Assembly (NCBI GenBank): GCA_018828205.1
Contig: JAHJWA010000010.1
Span: 1-13,256, forward strand
From: Alphaproteobacteria bacterium
GTDB taxonomy: Bacteria > Pseudomonadota > Alphaproteobacteria > Sphingomonadales > Sphingomonadaceae
Reading direction: 5' to 3'
DNA: 13,256 bases
Positions 7,254 to 12,834 of this stretch are shown in pieces. How positions within the stretch are numbered: position 1 is the stretch's first letter; each line of letters starts with the position of its first letter. The position numbers and the translations under genes were made by a program. The notes under the pieces are model-generated. The model saw only the letters and a program-made list of their open reading frames with translations. It made no database searches and had not been told where the DNA came from.

Positions 7254-7391
7254 TTAGGTGTAACTGCGCCGCCCGGCCAGTCCAGCGATAGGCGGTGGGG
7301 TCTTCAAGCGGAGAATTGATGATCTGCCGCGGCCTCCGCAACGCCCGCGTGGCCTTGCCGTAGCGGCTGCGTGGGATTACGCGTGGCCGCC

Positions 7392-8534
7392 ATGAGAGCA
7401 GATATCGTGCCGACGGGTCGTCCCGTCATCTCCGCCACCGGATTGTTCACGCCGGCAGAGAGCATCACCAATGAGGAGCTGGTCGCCAGCTTCAACCTCT
7501 ATGTCGAGCGTTTCAACGCCCAGCACGCCGATGAGATCGCGGCGGGCGAGGTCGAGGCTCTGCAGCCCAGCTCGGTCGAGTTTATCGAGAAGGCCAGCGG
7601 GATCAAGGCGCGGCACGTGATGACCAAGGCGCCGGTGCTCGACCCGGCGATCATGGCGCCGCGGATGGATGAGCGCGGCGACGACGAGATTTCCATCCTC
7701 GCCGAGATCGGGGTCGCGGCGGCGCGCGATGCGCTGGCGCGCGCGGGGCGCGAGCCGGGCGATGTCGATGCGGTGCTGTGCGCGGCTTCGAACATGCAGC
7801 GCCCCTATCCGGCGATGGCGATCGAGATCCAGCAGGCGCTGGGGATCGACGGCTTCGCCTTCGACATGAACGTCGCCTGCTCTTCGGCCACCTTCGGGAT
7901 CCAGACCGCCGCCGATTATATCCGCGCGGGCAATGCGCGCAGCGTGCTGGTGGTCAGCCCCGAGATCACCAGCGGCCATCTCAACTGGCGCGACCGCGAC
8001 AGCCATTTCATCTTCGGCGATGTCGCCACCGCGGTGCTGGTCGAGGACGCGGCGCTGGCACCGGCCGAGCATTGGGACATTCTCGGAACGCGTCTCAAGA
8101 CCGTGTTTTCCAACAATATCCGCAACAATTTCGGCTATCTCAACCGTGCGCATCCCGAGACCGCGGATGCGCCGGACAAGCTCTTCGTCCAGGAAGGCCG
8201 CAAGGTTTTCAAGGAGGTCGTGCCGATGGTCGCGCAGATGATCGTCGAAGAGGCCGAACGGCTGTCGATCGATCCGCAGGGCTTGCGAAGGCTGTGGCTG
8301 CATCAGGCCAATGCGGGGATGAACCGGTTGATCGCGCAGCGCGTCCTGGGCCACGAGGCGAGCGAGGACGAGAGCCCGACGGTGCTCGATACCTATGGCA
8401 ACACCTCGAGCGCCGGCTCGATCATCGCCTTCCATCTCAACGGCGAAGATCTGCAGCCCGGCGACACCGGGCTGATCTGCAGCTTCGGCGCCGGCTATTC
8501 CGCGGGAACGGTCTTCCTGCGCAAGGCGGGGTAG
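7392..8534 (+). CDS. 3-oxoacyl-ACP synthase III family protein (FabH-like)
   Basis: This thiolase-fold condensing enzyme has 380 residues with the ATG at 7392. The full Cys-His-Asn triad of the KAS III class is visible: Cys163 in NVACSSATFG, His304 in LWLHQANAGMN and Asn337 in DTYGNTSSAGS. The motif GDVATAVLV and C-terminal GAGYSAGTVFLR also fit. It is about 60 residues longer than housekeeping FabH (~317), mainly through a long N-terminal insert (residues ~20-75). It is therefore probably a paralogue rather than the primary initiator of fatty acid synthesis. Such enzymes join an acyl or acetyl thioester to malonyl-ACP by decarboxylative condensation. GTG codons at 7371, 7383 and 7407 are alternative starts, and none has a strong ribosome binding site. 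psd follows about 40 bases later on the same strand, suggesting an operon with phospholipid genes. The substrate is not predictable. Confidence 0.88.
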   Translation: MRADIVPTGRPVISATGLFTPAESITNEELVASFNLYVERFNAQHADEIAAGEVEALQPSSVEFIEKASGIKARHVMTKAPVLDPAIMAPRMDERGDDEISILAEIGVAAARDALARAGREPGDVDAVLCAASNMQRPYPAMAIEIQQALGIDGFAFDMNVACSSATFGIQTAADYIRAGNARSVLVVSPEITSGHLNWRDRDSHFIFGDVATAVLVEDAALAPAEHWDILGTRLKTVFSNNIRNNFGYLNRAHPETADAPDKLFVQEGRKVFKEVVPMVAQMIVEEAERLSIDPQGLRRLWLHQANAGMNRLIAQRVLGHEASEDESPTVLDTYGNTSSAGSIIAFHLNGEDLQPGDTGLICSFGAGYSAGTVFLRKAG

Positions 8535-8580
8535 CGCCCGCGCGCTTGCGGCTGGGCGGAGCCTCGCCTAGACGGTGGCG

Positions 8581-9330
8581 ATGGCAGGTGAACTCCTTGA
8601 CAACCGGGGCCGCGGCGATGTCGCCTGGTCCTTACCCCGCATCCATCCCGAGGGTCGCAAATTCGGATTGATCGCGCTGGGCGTCAGCCTGGTCTTCCTG
8701 CTGCTGGGCTGGGGGATCATCGGCTGGCCGCTGCTGTTCCTGACCGCGGGCGTGTTTGCCTTTTTCCGCGACCCGGAGCGGGTGGTCCCGCACGAGGACT
8801 CGCTGATCGTTTCGCCCGCCGACGGGCTGGTCTCGCTGATCGCGCAGGTCGAGCCTCCCGAGGAGCTCAAGATCGACGACGGCAGTGGAATCCAGGGTCT
8901 GCCCGACGGACCGGTGACGCGGATCTCGATCTTCATGAGCGTCTTCGACGTCCACATCAATCGCGCGCCGATCGCCGGGGTGATCCGCCGTCTGGTCTAT
9001 CTGCCGGGCAAGTTCCTGAATGCCGATCTCGACAAGGCGAGCGAGGAAAACGAGCGCCAATACATATTGATCGAGCGCGCCGACGGGACGCGGATCGGCT
9101 TTACCCAGATCGCCGGCCTGGTGGCGCGGCGGATCGTGCCCTTCGTCAAGCCGGGCGACACGGTGGGGGCGGGGCAGCGCGTCGGGCTGATCCGCTTCGG
9201 CAGCCGGGTCGACGTCTATCTTCCAGCGGGCACGGATTCCCGGGTGCTGCTGGGGCAGCGCTGCATCGCGGGCGAGACCGTGCTGGGCGAAATCGGAACA
9301 CAGAAACTGATCGAAGGGGTGAGCCAGTGA
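8581..9330 (+). CDS. psd: Phosphatidylserine decarboxylase proenzyme (short type)
   Basis: The product makes phosphatidylethanolamine by decarboxylating phosphatidylserine at the inner membrane. It is 249 residues long from the ATG at 8581; a GTG two codons earlier (8575) is equally possible, since neither has a good ribosome binding site. Two adjacent hydrophobic segments (about 28-60, GLIALGVSLVFLLLGW and GWPLLFLTAGVFAFF) anchor it. The conserved FRDPER, SPADGLV and FMSVFDVHINRAP motifs follow. Self-cleavage between Gly207 and Ser208 in RFGSRVDVYLP would create the pyruvoyl cofactor on a ~42-residue alpha chain, as in the short bacterial form. The 3' end overlaps the pssA start (GTGA), so the two are translationally coupled and supply consecutive steps of one pathway. 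Confidence 0.95.
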   Translation: MAGELLDNRGRGDVAWSLPRIHPEGRKFGLIALGVSLVFLLLGWGIIGWPLLFLTAGVFAFFRDPERVVPHEDSLIVSPADGLVSLIAQVEPPEELKIDDGSGIQGLPDGPVTRISIFMSVFDVHINRAPIAGVIRRLVYLPGKFLNADLDKASEENERQYILIERADGTRIGFTQIAGLVARRIVPFVKPGDTVGAGQRVGLIRFGSRVDVYLPAGTDSRVLLGQRCIAGETVLGEIGTQKLIEGVSQ

Positions 9331-10157
9331 GCGCCGATCCACGCGGGGAGCGGCCGCGGCTTGGCCCCAAGGCCACCGAGGACGAGGCGTTCGAGCCGGG
9401 GCAGACGCGGCCGCGCGGTCTGACGCTGCGGGCGCTGCTGCCCAACGCGATCACCGCCGCCGCGCTGTGCTCCGGGCTGACCGGCATCCGGTTCGCCATT
9501 TCGGGGCAATGGGGGCTGGCGGTCTTCGCGATCATCCTCGCGGGTCTGCTCGACGGGCTCGACGGACGGATCGCGCGGATGCTCAACGCGCAGTCGCGCT
9601 TCGGCGCCGAGCTCGACAGCCTGGCGGACTCGCTGTCCTTCGGGACCGCGCCGGCGATCATCATCTATTTGTGGTCGTTGCAGGACATGTCTCGGCTGGG
9701 CTGGTTCGCGGCGCTCGCCTTTCCGATCTGCTGCGCGCTGCGGCTGGCGCGCTTCAACGCCCAGATCGACACCGACGAGCAACCGCACAAATCGGCGGGG
9801 TTCCTCACTGGTATCCCCGCGCCGGTGGCAGCCGGTCTGGCGTTCCTGCCGTTCTACTTCTGGATGGCGACGGGGCAGGAGTTTTTCCGCGATCCGCTGC
9901 TGGTCGGCCCCTGGCTGGCGGTGATCGCGGTGCTGATGATTTCCAACCTGGCAACGATGAGCTGGGCGTCGCTGCGTCCGCGGCGGACCATCCGGCTCGA
10001 ACTGCTGGCCTTTGTCGCGCTCCTGTTCGCGGCTCTGCTGCTCGAACCCTGGTGGACGCTGGTGGCGATCTGTCTGGGGTATCTGGCGGTGCTTCCCTAT
10101 GGCTGGATGCGCTATGCCAAGATCAGGCGGCAGCGCGCAGCGCGGCCCGCGGCGTAA
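9327..10157 (+). CDS. pssA: CDP-diacylglycerol--serine O-phosphatidyltransferase
   Basis: This integral membrane enzyme (276 aa) transfers phosphatidate from CDP-diacylglycerol to serine, making the phosphatidylserine used by Psd. The CDP-alcohol phosphotransferase signature is intact: D76 and D79-G80, A83-R84, G93, D97 and D101 in the segment LLDGLDGRIAR...GAELDSLAD. These aspartates bind the metal ions. About eight hydrophobic segments follow the 30-residue polar N-terminus, consistent with the membrane-embedded type II PssA rather than the soluble E. coli type. The GTG start overlaps the psd stop and has AAGGGG 7 bases upstream. The C-terminus is basic (RYAKIRRQRAARPAA). The last 35 bases overlap the convergent small membrane-protein gene. 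No T-rich terminator was found after it. Confidence 0.96.
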   Translation: MSADPRGERPRLGPKATEDEAFEPGQTRPRGLTLRALLPNAITAAALCSGLTGIRFAISGQWGLAVFAIILAGLLDGLDGRIARMLNAQSRFGAELDSLADSLSFGTAPAIIIYLWSLQDMSRLGWFAALAFPICCALRLARFNAQIDTDEQPHKSAGFLTGIPAPVAAGLAFLPFYFWMATGQEFFRDPLLVGPWLAVIAVLMISNLATMSWASLRPRRTIRLELLAFVALLFAALLLEPWWTLVAICLGYLAVLPYGWMRYAKIRRQRAARPAA

Positions 10158-10362
10158 GCTTGTGCGACCCGGCCCCGCGCGCATGACCGGGGTTGCGGTG
10201 ACGCGCACCGGTCGGTGCTTGCGGCGAGGTGCGATCGGCGCTGGCCAGTTGCTGCCTCAACGCCCCGAAGGCGGACCACCAGCGCAATCCGCTATCGGCC
10301 AGGACCGACAGGCTGGCGATCGCCAGCAGGATCAGGAACGCCATCAGAACAAGAGCAAACAT
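10123..10362 (-). CDS. Small single-pass membrane protein, possible SOS-regulated gene
   Basis: This encodes a predicted 79-residue protein of unknown family. The start at 10360-10362 (MFALVLMAF) is chosen because AAGGA lies 10 bases upstream; the frame stays open to an ATG at 10437, but that extension looks non-coding. Residues 1-24 form one strongly hydrophobic segment, followed by ADSGLRWWSAFGALRQQLA (amphipathic, Trp-rich, probably at the membrane face). A basic, low-complexity tail (SPQAPTGARHRNPGHARGAGS...) completes it. It overlaps the last 35 bases of convergent pssA. A GTTC-N7-GTTC element lies 108 bases upstream, inside a putative promoter. A short SOS-controlled inner-membrane protein recalls division inhibitors such as Caulobacter SidA, but there is no sequence match I can claim. 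A spurious frame is the main alternative. Confidence 0.55.
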   Translation of the reverse strand: MFALVLMAFLILLAIASLSVLADSGLRWWSAFGALRQQLASADRTSPQAPTGARHRNPGHARGAGSHKLTPRAALRAAA

Positions 10363-10410
10363 CGACCGTCTTTCCTTTTCTCGGTGCCATCCCCAATCCT
10401 GTTGACAGAT

Positions 10411-10430
10411 TGTGGATAGCCAGTGGAAAA
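10411..10430. promoter_or_regulatory. Two DnaA-box-like 9-mers, 11 bp apart
   Basis: Read on the minus strand, CTATCCACA (10411-10419) differs from the DnaA box TTATCCACA at one base. TTTTCCACT (10422-10430) matches the relaxed form TTWTNCACA at 8 of 9. Their starts are 11 bp apart, so they lie on the same DNA face. They fall in the leader of the small membrane-protein gene. This could be a DnaA-responsive regulatory site; a pair of degenerate boxes is not enough to call a replication origin. Confidence 0.3.
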
Positions 10431-10469
10431 CCTCCATCGCGCGACATTCGTTCCGGCGATAGGCGCTGT

Positions 10470-10484
10470 GTTCTCTATTTGTTC
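10470..10484. promoter_or_regulatory. LexA (SOS) box, alphaproteobacterial type GTTC-N7-GTTC
   Basis: The sequence GTTC-TCTATTT-GTTC matches exactly the direct repeat GTTC-N7-GTTC bound by LexA in alphaproteobacteria, and the 7-base spacer is AT-rich. On the minus strand a TTGACC -35 (10495 to 10490) lies 5 bases before it. The box would occupy the spacer and the edge of the -10 (AACACA, weak), where bound LexA would block RNA polymerase. This points to the small membrane-protein gene starting at 10362. The alternative target, rpsB 236 bases away on the plus strand, is a less likely SOS gene. By rough base composition about 0.3 such matches are expected by chance in the whole window, and far fewer in intergenic DNA. 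Confidence 0.55.
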
Positions 10485-10532
10485 TGCCGGGTCAAGCGAA
10501 ATTGCGGCTGACGGTCGCGGGCGGGCGACGAA

Positions 10533-10719
10533 TTGACGGTGGATTCACGCCGCGATCCGCGGTAAGGGCCGGCCGTCCACCGAGGATTCGGCCATTTCCG
10601 GCCCGGCTCGCGGCGGACAAATCCACATGGCAGGCGCTTCATACCGGTGCCCGATAGCGGGAATTCTCCGCATCTCGGGTTCCAGCCTTCCAGAGGTCAA
10701 ACCGGAAAGGAATTTACTT
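10533..10719 (+). promoter_or_regulatory. Structured 5' leader of rpsB (candidate S2 autoregulatory region)
   Basis: Two folded elements precede rpsB. The first has GGGCCGG (10566-10572) pairing with CCGGCCC (10598-10604), extended by CCG/CGG (10573-10575 / 10589-10591) beyond a 6-base bulge. The second is a nested hairpin, CCCGA (10650-10654) with TCGGG (10675-10679) enclosing GCGG (10657-10660) with CCGC (10668-10671). A TTGACG -35-like hexamer lies at 10533-10538 but no good -10 follows. The ribosome binding site AAAGG (10706-10710) is 9 bases from the ATG. Ribosomal protein S2 represses its own operon by binding the leader in E. coli; whether that holds here is inferred. Together with 10363-10532 this forms the longest gene-free stretch of the window. 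Confidence 0.5.
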
Positions 10720-11469
10720 ATGGCGGCTCCTACCGTCACGATGCAGCAATTGATCGAGGCCGGTGCCCATTTCGGCCACCAGACCCACCGCTGGAACCCG
10801 CGCATGAAGCCGTATATCTTCGGCGCGCGTAACGGCATCCACATCATCGACCTCTCGCAGACCGTGCCGCTGTTCGCGCGCGCGCTCGACTTCGTCGCGC
10901 AGTCCGCGCGTTCGGGCGGCAAGGTGCTGTTCGTCGGCACCAAGCGCCAGGCGCAGGACGCGATCGCCGAGGCGGCACGCGCTTCGGGTCAGCATTTCGT
11001 CAACCACCGCTGGCTGGGCGGCATGCTCACCAACTGGAAGACGATCTCGGGTTCGATCAAGCGTCTCAAGACGCTCGAGGAACAGCTTTCGGGCGACACT
11101 TCGGGTCTGACCAAGAAGGAAGTTCTCCAGCTGACCCGCGAGCGCGACAAGCTCGAGCTCTCGCTCGGCGGCATCCGCGACATGGGCGGCATTCCCGACG
11201 TGATGTTCGTGATCGACGCCAACAAGGAAGATCTCGCGATCAAGGAAGCCAACGTCCTTGGCATCCCCGTGATCGCGGTGCTCGACACCAACACCGATCC
11301 CACCGGCATCGCCTTCCCGATCCCGGGCAATGACGACGCCAGCCGCGCGGTTCGCCTCTATTGCGACGCGATAGGCGAAGCGGCGCGTTCGGGCAAGGGC
11401 GAGGGCGTGATCGACAGCGGACAGGATTTCGGCGCGATGGAAAATCCCCCGGGAGAAGCCGCGGCCTGA
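10720..11469 (+). CDS. rpsB: 30S ribosomal protein S2
   Basis: The product is the 249-residue S2 protein, a late-assembling component of the 30S subunit that bridges its head and body and helps recruit S1. The family landmarks are all present: the N-terminal LIEAGAHFGHQTHRWNPRM, then YIFGARNGIHIIDL, the central RWLGGMLTNWKTI, and PDVMFVIDANKEDLAIKEA followed by GIPVIAVLDTNTDP near the C-terminus. The ATG at 10720 was chosen over an in-frame ATG at 10627 because it has AAAGG 9 bases upstream and gives the family N-terminus; the upstream region is leader RNA. tsf follows after 103 bases on the same strand, the conserved rpsB-tsf pair. The C-terminal tail is short and acidic, as usual in this group. 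Confidence 0.98.
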   Translation: MAAPTVTMQQLIEAGAHFGHQTHRWNPRMKPYIFGARNGIHIIDLSQTVPLFARALDFVAQSARSGGKVLFVGTKRQAQDAIAEAARASGQHFVNHRWLGGMLTNWKTISGSIKRLKTLEEQLSGDTSGLTKKEVLQLTRERDKLELSLGGIRDMGGIPDVMFVIDANKEDLAIKEANVLGIPVIAVLDTNTDPTGIAFPIPGNDDASRAVRLYCDAIGEAARSGKGEGVIDSGQDFGAMENPPGEAAA

Positions 11470-11478
11470 TCGCTTGCG

Positions 11479-11545
11479 CGGGTGCGTCACGCACCCGTCA
11501 AAACTCCAGTCTAGGCGCCGGTCCGAGCAATCTCGGCCCGGCGCC
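11479..11545 (+). other. Paired hairpins in the rpsB-tsf intergenic region
   Basis: Two strong stem-loops lie between the rpsB stop and the tsf ribosome binding site. The first is CGGGTGCG (11479-11486) with CGCACCCG (11490-11497) and a 3-base loop. The second has GGCGCCGG (11514-11521) with CCGGCGCC (11538-11545). Inside it, past a 1x1 mismatch, CCGAG (11523-11527) pairs with CTCGG (11532-11536), so 13 pairs close on a 4-base loop. Neither is followed by a T-tract. They may act as an RNase processing site, a partial attenuator or an mRNA stabiliser that sets the S2 to EF-Ts ratio. Confidence 0.6.
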
Positions 11546-11572
11546 GCACCTCATTTGAAGAAGGATCCCACC

Positions 11573-12511
11573 ATGGCGAATTTCACCACCGCCGACATCA
11601 AGGCGCTGCGCGAGCGCACCGGCGCGGGCATGATGGATGCCAAGAAGGCGCTCGTCGAATGCGACGGCGACCTCGAGGCGGCTGTCGACGCGCTGCGCGC
11701 AAAGGGCCTCGCCACCGCGCAGAAGAAGTCCAGCCGCACCGCGGCCGAGGGCCTGGTCGGCGTCGCCGTCGCCAATGAGTCCGGGGGCACCAAGGGCGTT
11801 GCGGTCGAGGTCAATTCCGAGACCGACTTCGTCGCCAAGAACGACCGCTTCCAGGATTTCGTCCGCAAGGTCACCGAGACCGCGCTCAAGGCTTCGGGCG
11901 ATGATGTCGAGACGCTCAAGGGCCTCGACTATCCCGATGGTGGCACCGTGAGCGACAAGCTCACCGACAATGTCGCCACCATCGGCGAGAACCAGCAGAT
12001 CCGCCGGATGAAGACCGTCTCGGTCTCCAAGGGCATGGTCGTGCCCTATATGCACAATGCGGTCGCCGCCAATCTCGGCAAGATCGGCGTGCTGGTCGCG
12101 CTCGAGAGCGAAGCGGGCGCCGATGTGCTCGAGCCGCTTGGCAAGCAGCTGGCGATGCACATCGCCGCGGCTTTCCCGCAGGCGCTGAATGCCGAGGATC
12201 TCGACGCCGAGACGATCGAGCGCGAGCGCAAGATCGCGGCGGAAAAGGCGGCCGAGAGCGGTAAGCCCGAGAACGTCCAGGAAAAGATGGTCGATGGTGC
12301 GATCAAGAAGTTCGCCAAGGAAAACGCGCTGCTGAGCCAGGTTTTCGTGATGGACAACAAGACCGCGATTTCCGACGTCGTCGCCAAGGCGGGCAAGGAT
12401 GCCGGGCATGACATCGTGCTCAAGGACTATGTCCGCTTCCAGCTCGGCGAGGGCATCGAGAAGGAAGAGAGCGATTTCGCCGCGGAAGTGGCGGCTGCCG
12501 TCAAGGGCTGA
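11573..12511 (+). CDS. tsf: Elongation factor Ts
   Basis: EF-Ts (312 aa) is the guanine-nucleotide exchange factor that releases GDP from EF-Tu during translation elongation. The N-terminal UBA-like domain (TTADIKALRERTGAGMMDAKKALVECDGDLEAAVDALRAKG, residues 5-45 region) contacts EF-Tu. The signature TDFVAKN (84-90) lies at the start of the core domain, which carries the residues that disrupt the Mg/GDP site. The C-terminal half includes the dimer-like repeat and the coiled segment around ERERKIAAEKAAESGKPENV. The start at 11573 is preceded by AAGGA at 7 bases. An upstream in-frame ATG at 11474 is rejected because it would translate the intergenic hairpins. A TTCG-loop terminator follows, ending the rpsB-tsf unit before pyrH. 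Confidence 0.98.
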   Translation: MANFTTADIKALRERTGAGMMDAKKALVECDGDLEAAVDALRAKGLATAQKKSSRTAAEGLVGVAVANESGGTKGVAVEVNSETDFVAKNDRFQDFVRKVTETALKASGDDVETLKGLDYPDGGTVSDKLTDNVATIGENQQIRRMKTVSVSKGMVVPYMHNAVAANLGKIGVLVALESEAGADVLEPLGKQLAMHIAAAFPQALNAEDLDAETIERERKIAAEKAAESGKPENVQEKMVDGAIKKFAKENALLSQVFVMDNKTAISDVVAKAGKDAGHDIVLKDYVRFQLGEGIEKEESDFAAEVAAAVKG

Positions 12512-12537
12512 GCTCGCAACAAAATTCCTCCAATTTG

Positions 12538-12570
12538 CGGCCGCCGGATTTCGATTCGGCGGCCGTTTTT
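12538..12570 (+). terminator. Rho-independent terminator of rpsB-tsf
   Basis: CGGCCGCCG (12538-12546) pairs perfectly with CGGCGGCCG (12557-12565). Three further weak pairs above it close on a TTCG tetraloop (12550-12553). T5 (12566-12570) follows immediately. It lies 26 bases after the tsf stop and separates the ribosomal operon from pyrH. Confidence 0.92.
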
Positions 12571-12834
12571 GTGCGCTTTTCCCGAGTCGCGGGGGCGTTG
12601 GTTGATGAAACACATTCGGGGCGAGGCGGGCAGCGCGCCTGCGGGGCCGAATCGCGCATGGAGCGGCGCGGTGCGAGGCTAGCGCGGGTTTCGCGTGTAG
12701 GAAATCCCGGTTTCGCGCTGGCCTTCGTGCGGGCCTGCGCTGGGGCCTTCGCGCCGGGCCCCTTTCCCCTTTGCGCCACCGGTGCGAGGGGGCTAAGGAG
12801 CCGCAACCCTCGGATTTATCGGACCACAGCCCCC
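12571..12834 (+). other. pyrH upstream region with short direct repeats; no gene seen
   Basis: With the tsf terminator this makes a 323-base gap without a credible gene. It holds two 9-bp direct repeats. GGTTTCGCG occurs at 12687-12695 and 12709-12717, 22 bp apart (about two helical turns). GGTGCGAGG occurs at 12670-12678 and 12781-12789. A perfect AAGGAG (12795-12800) lies 34 bases before the pyrH ATG, too far to serve it. No clear -35/-10 pair was found. Minus-strand frames here are low-complexity and cross the terminator. Confidence 0.4.

Noticed and set aside
7377..8435. 352-codon minus-strand frame opposite the FabH-like gene
   Set aside because: Antisense of a gene with an intact catalytic triad; His/Arg-rich translation with no recognisable family.
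9216..10208. 330-codon minus-strand frame across psd and pssA
   Set aside because: Arg/Pro/Gln-rich shadow crossing two real genes with complete motifs.
10402..10430. TTGACA (10402-10407) as an rpsB promoter
   Set aside because: The hexamer is perfect, but the -10 position at 17 or 18 bases reads GGAAAA or GAAAAC, so no promoter call was made.
10627..10719. N-terminal extension of rpsB from an upstream ATG
   Set aside because: It would translate the folded leader; the ATG at 10720 has the ribosome binding site and the S2 family N-terminus.
11474..11572. N-terminal extension of tsf
   Set aside because: It would translate both intergenic hairpins; the ATG at 11573 has AAGGA and the EF-Ts N-terminus.
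11498..12613. 371-codon minus-strand frame across tsf and its terminator
   Set aside because: It reads through a strong terminator and opposes EF-Ts.
12501..12806. 101-codon minus-strand frame upstream of pyrH
   Set aside because: Low-complexity basic translation that crosses the tsf terminator and has no ribosome binding site.
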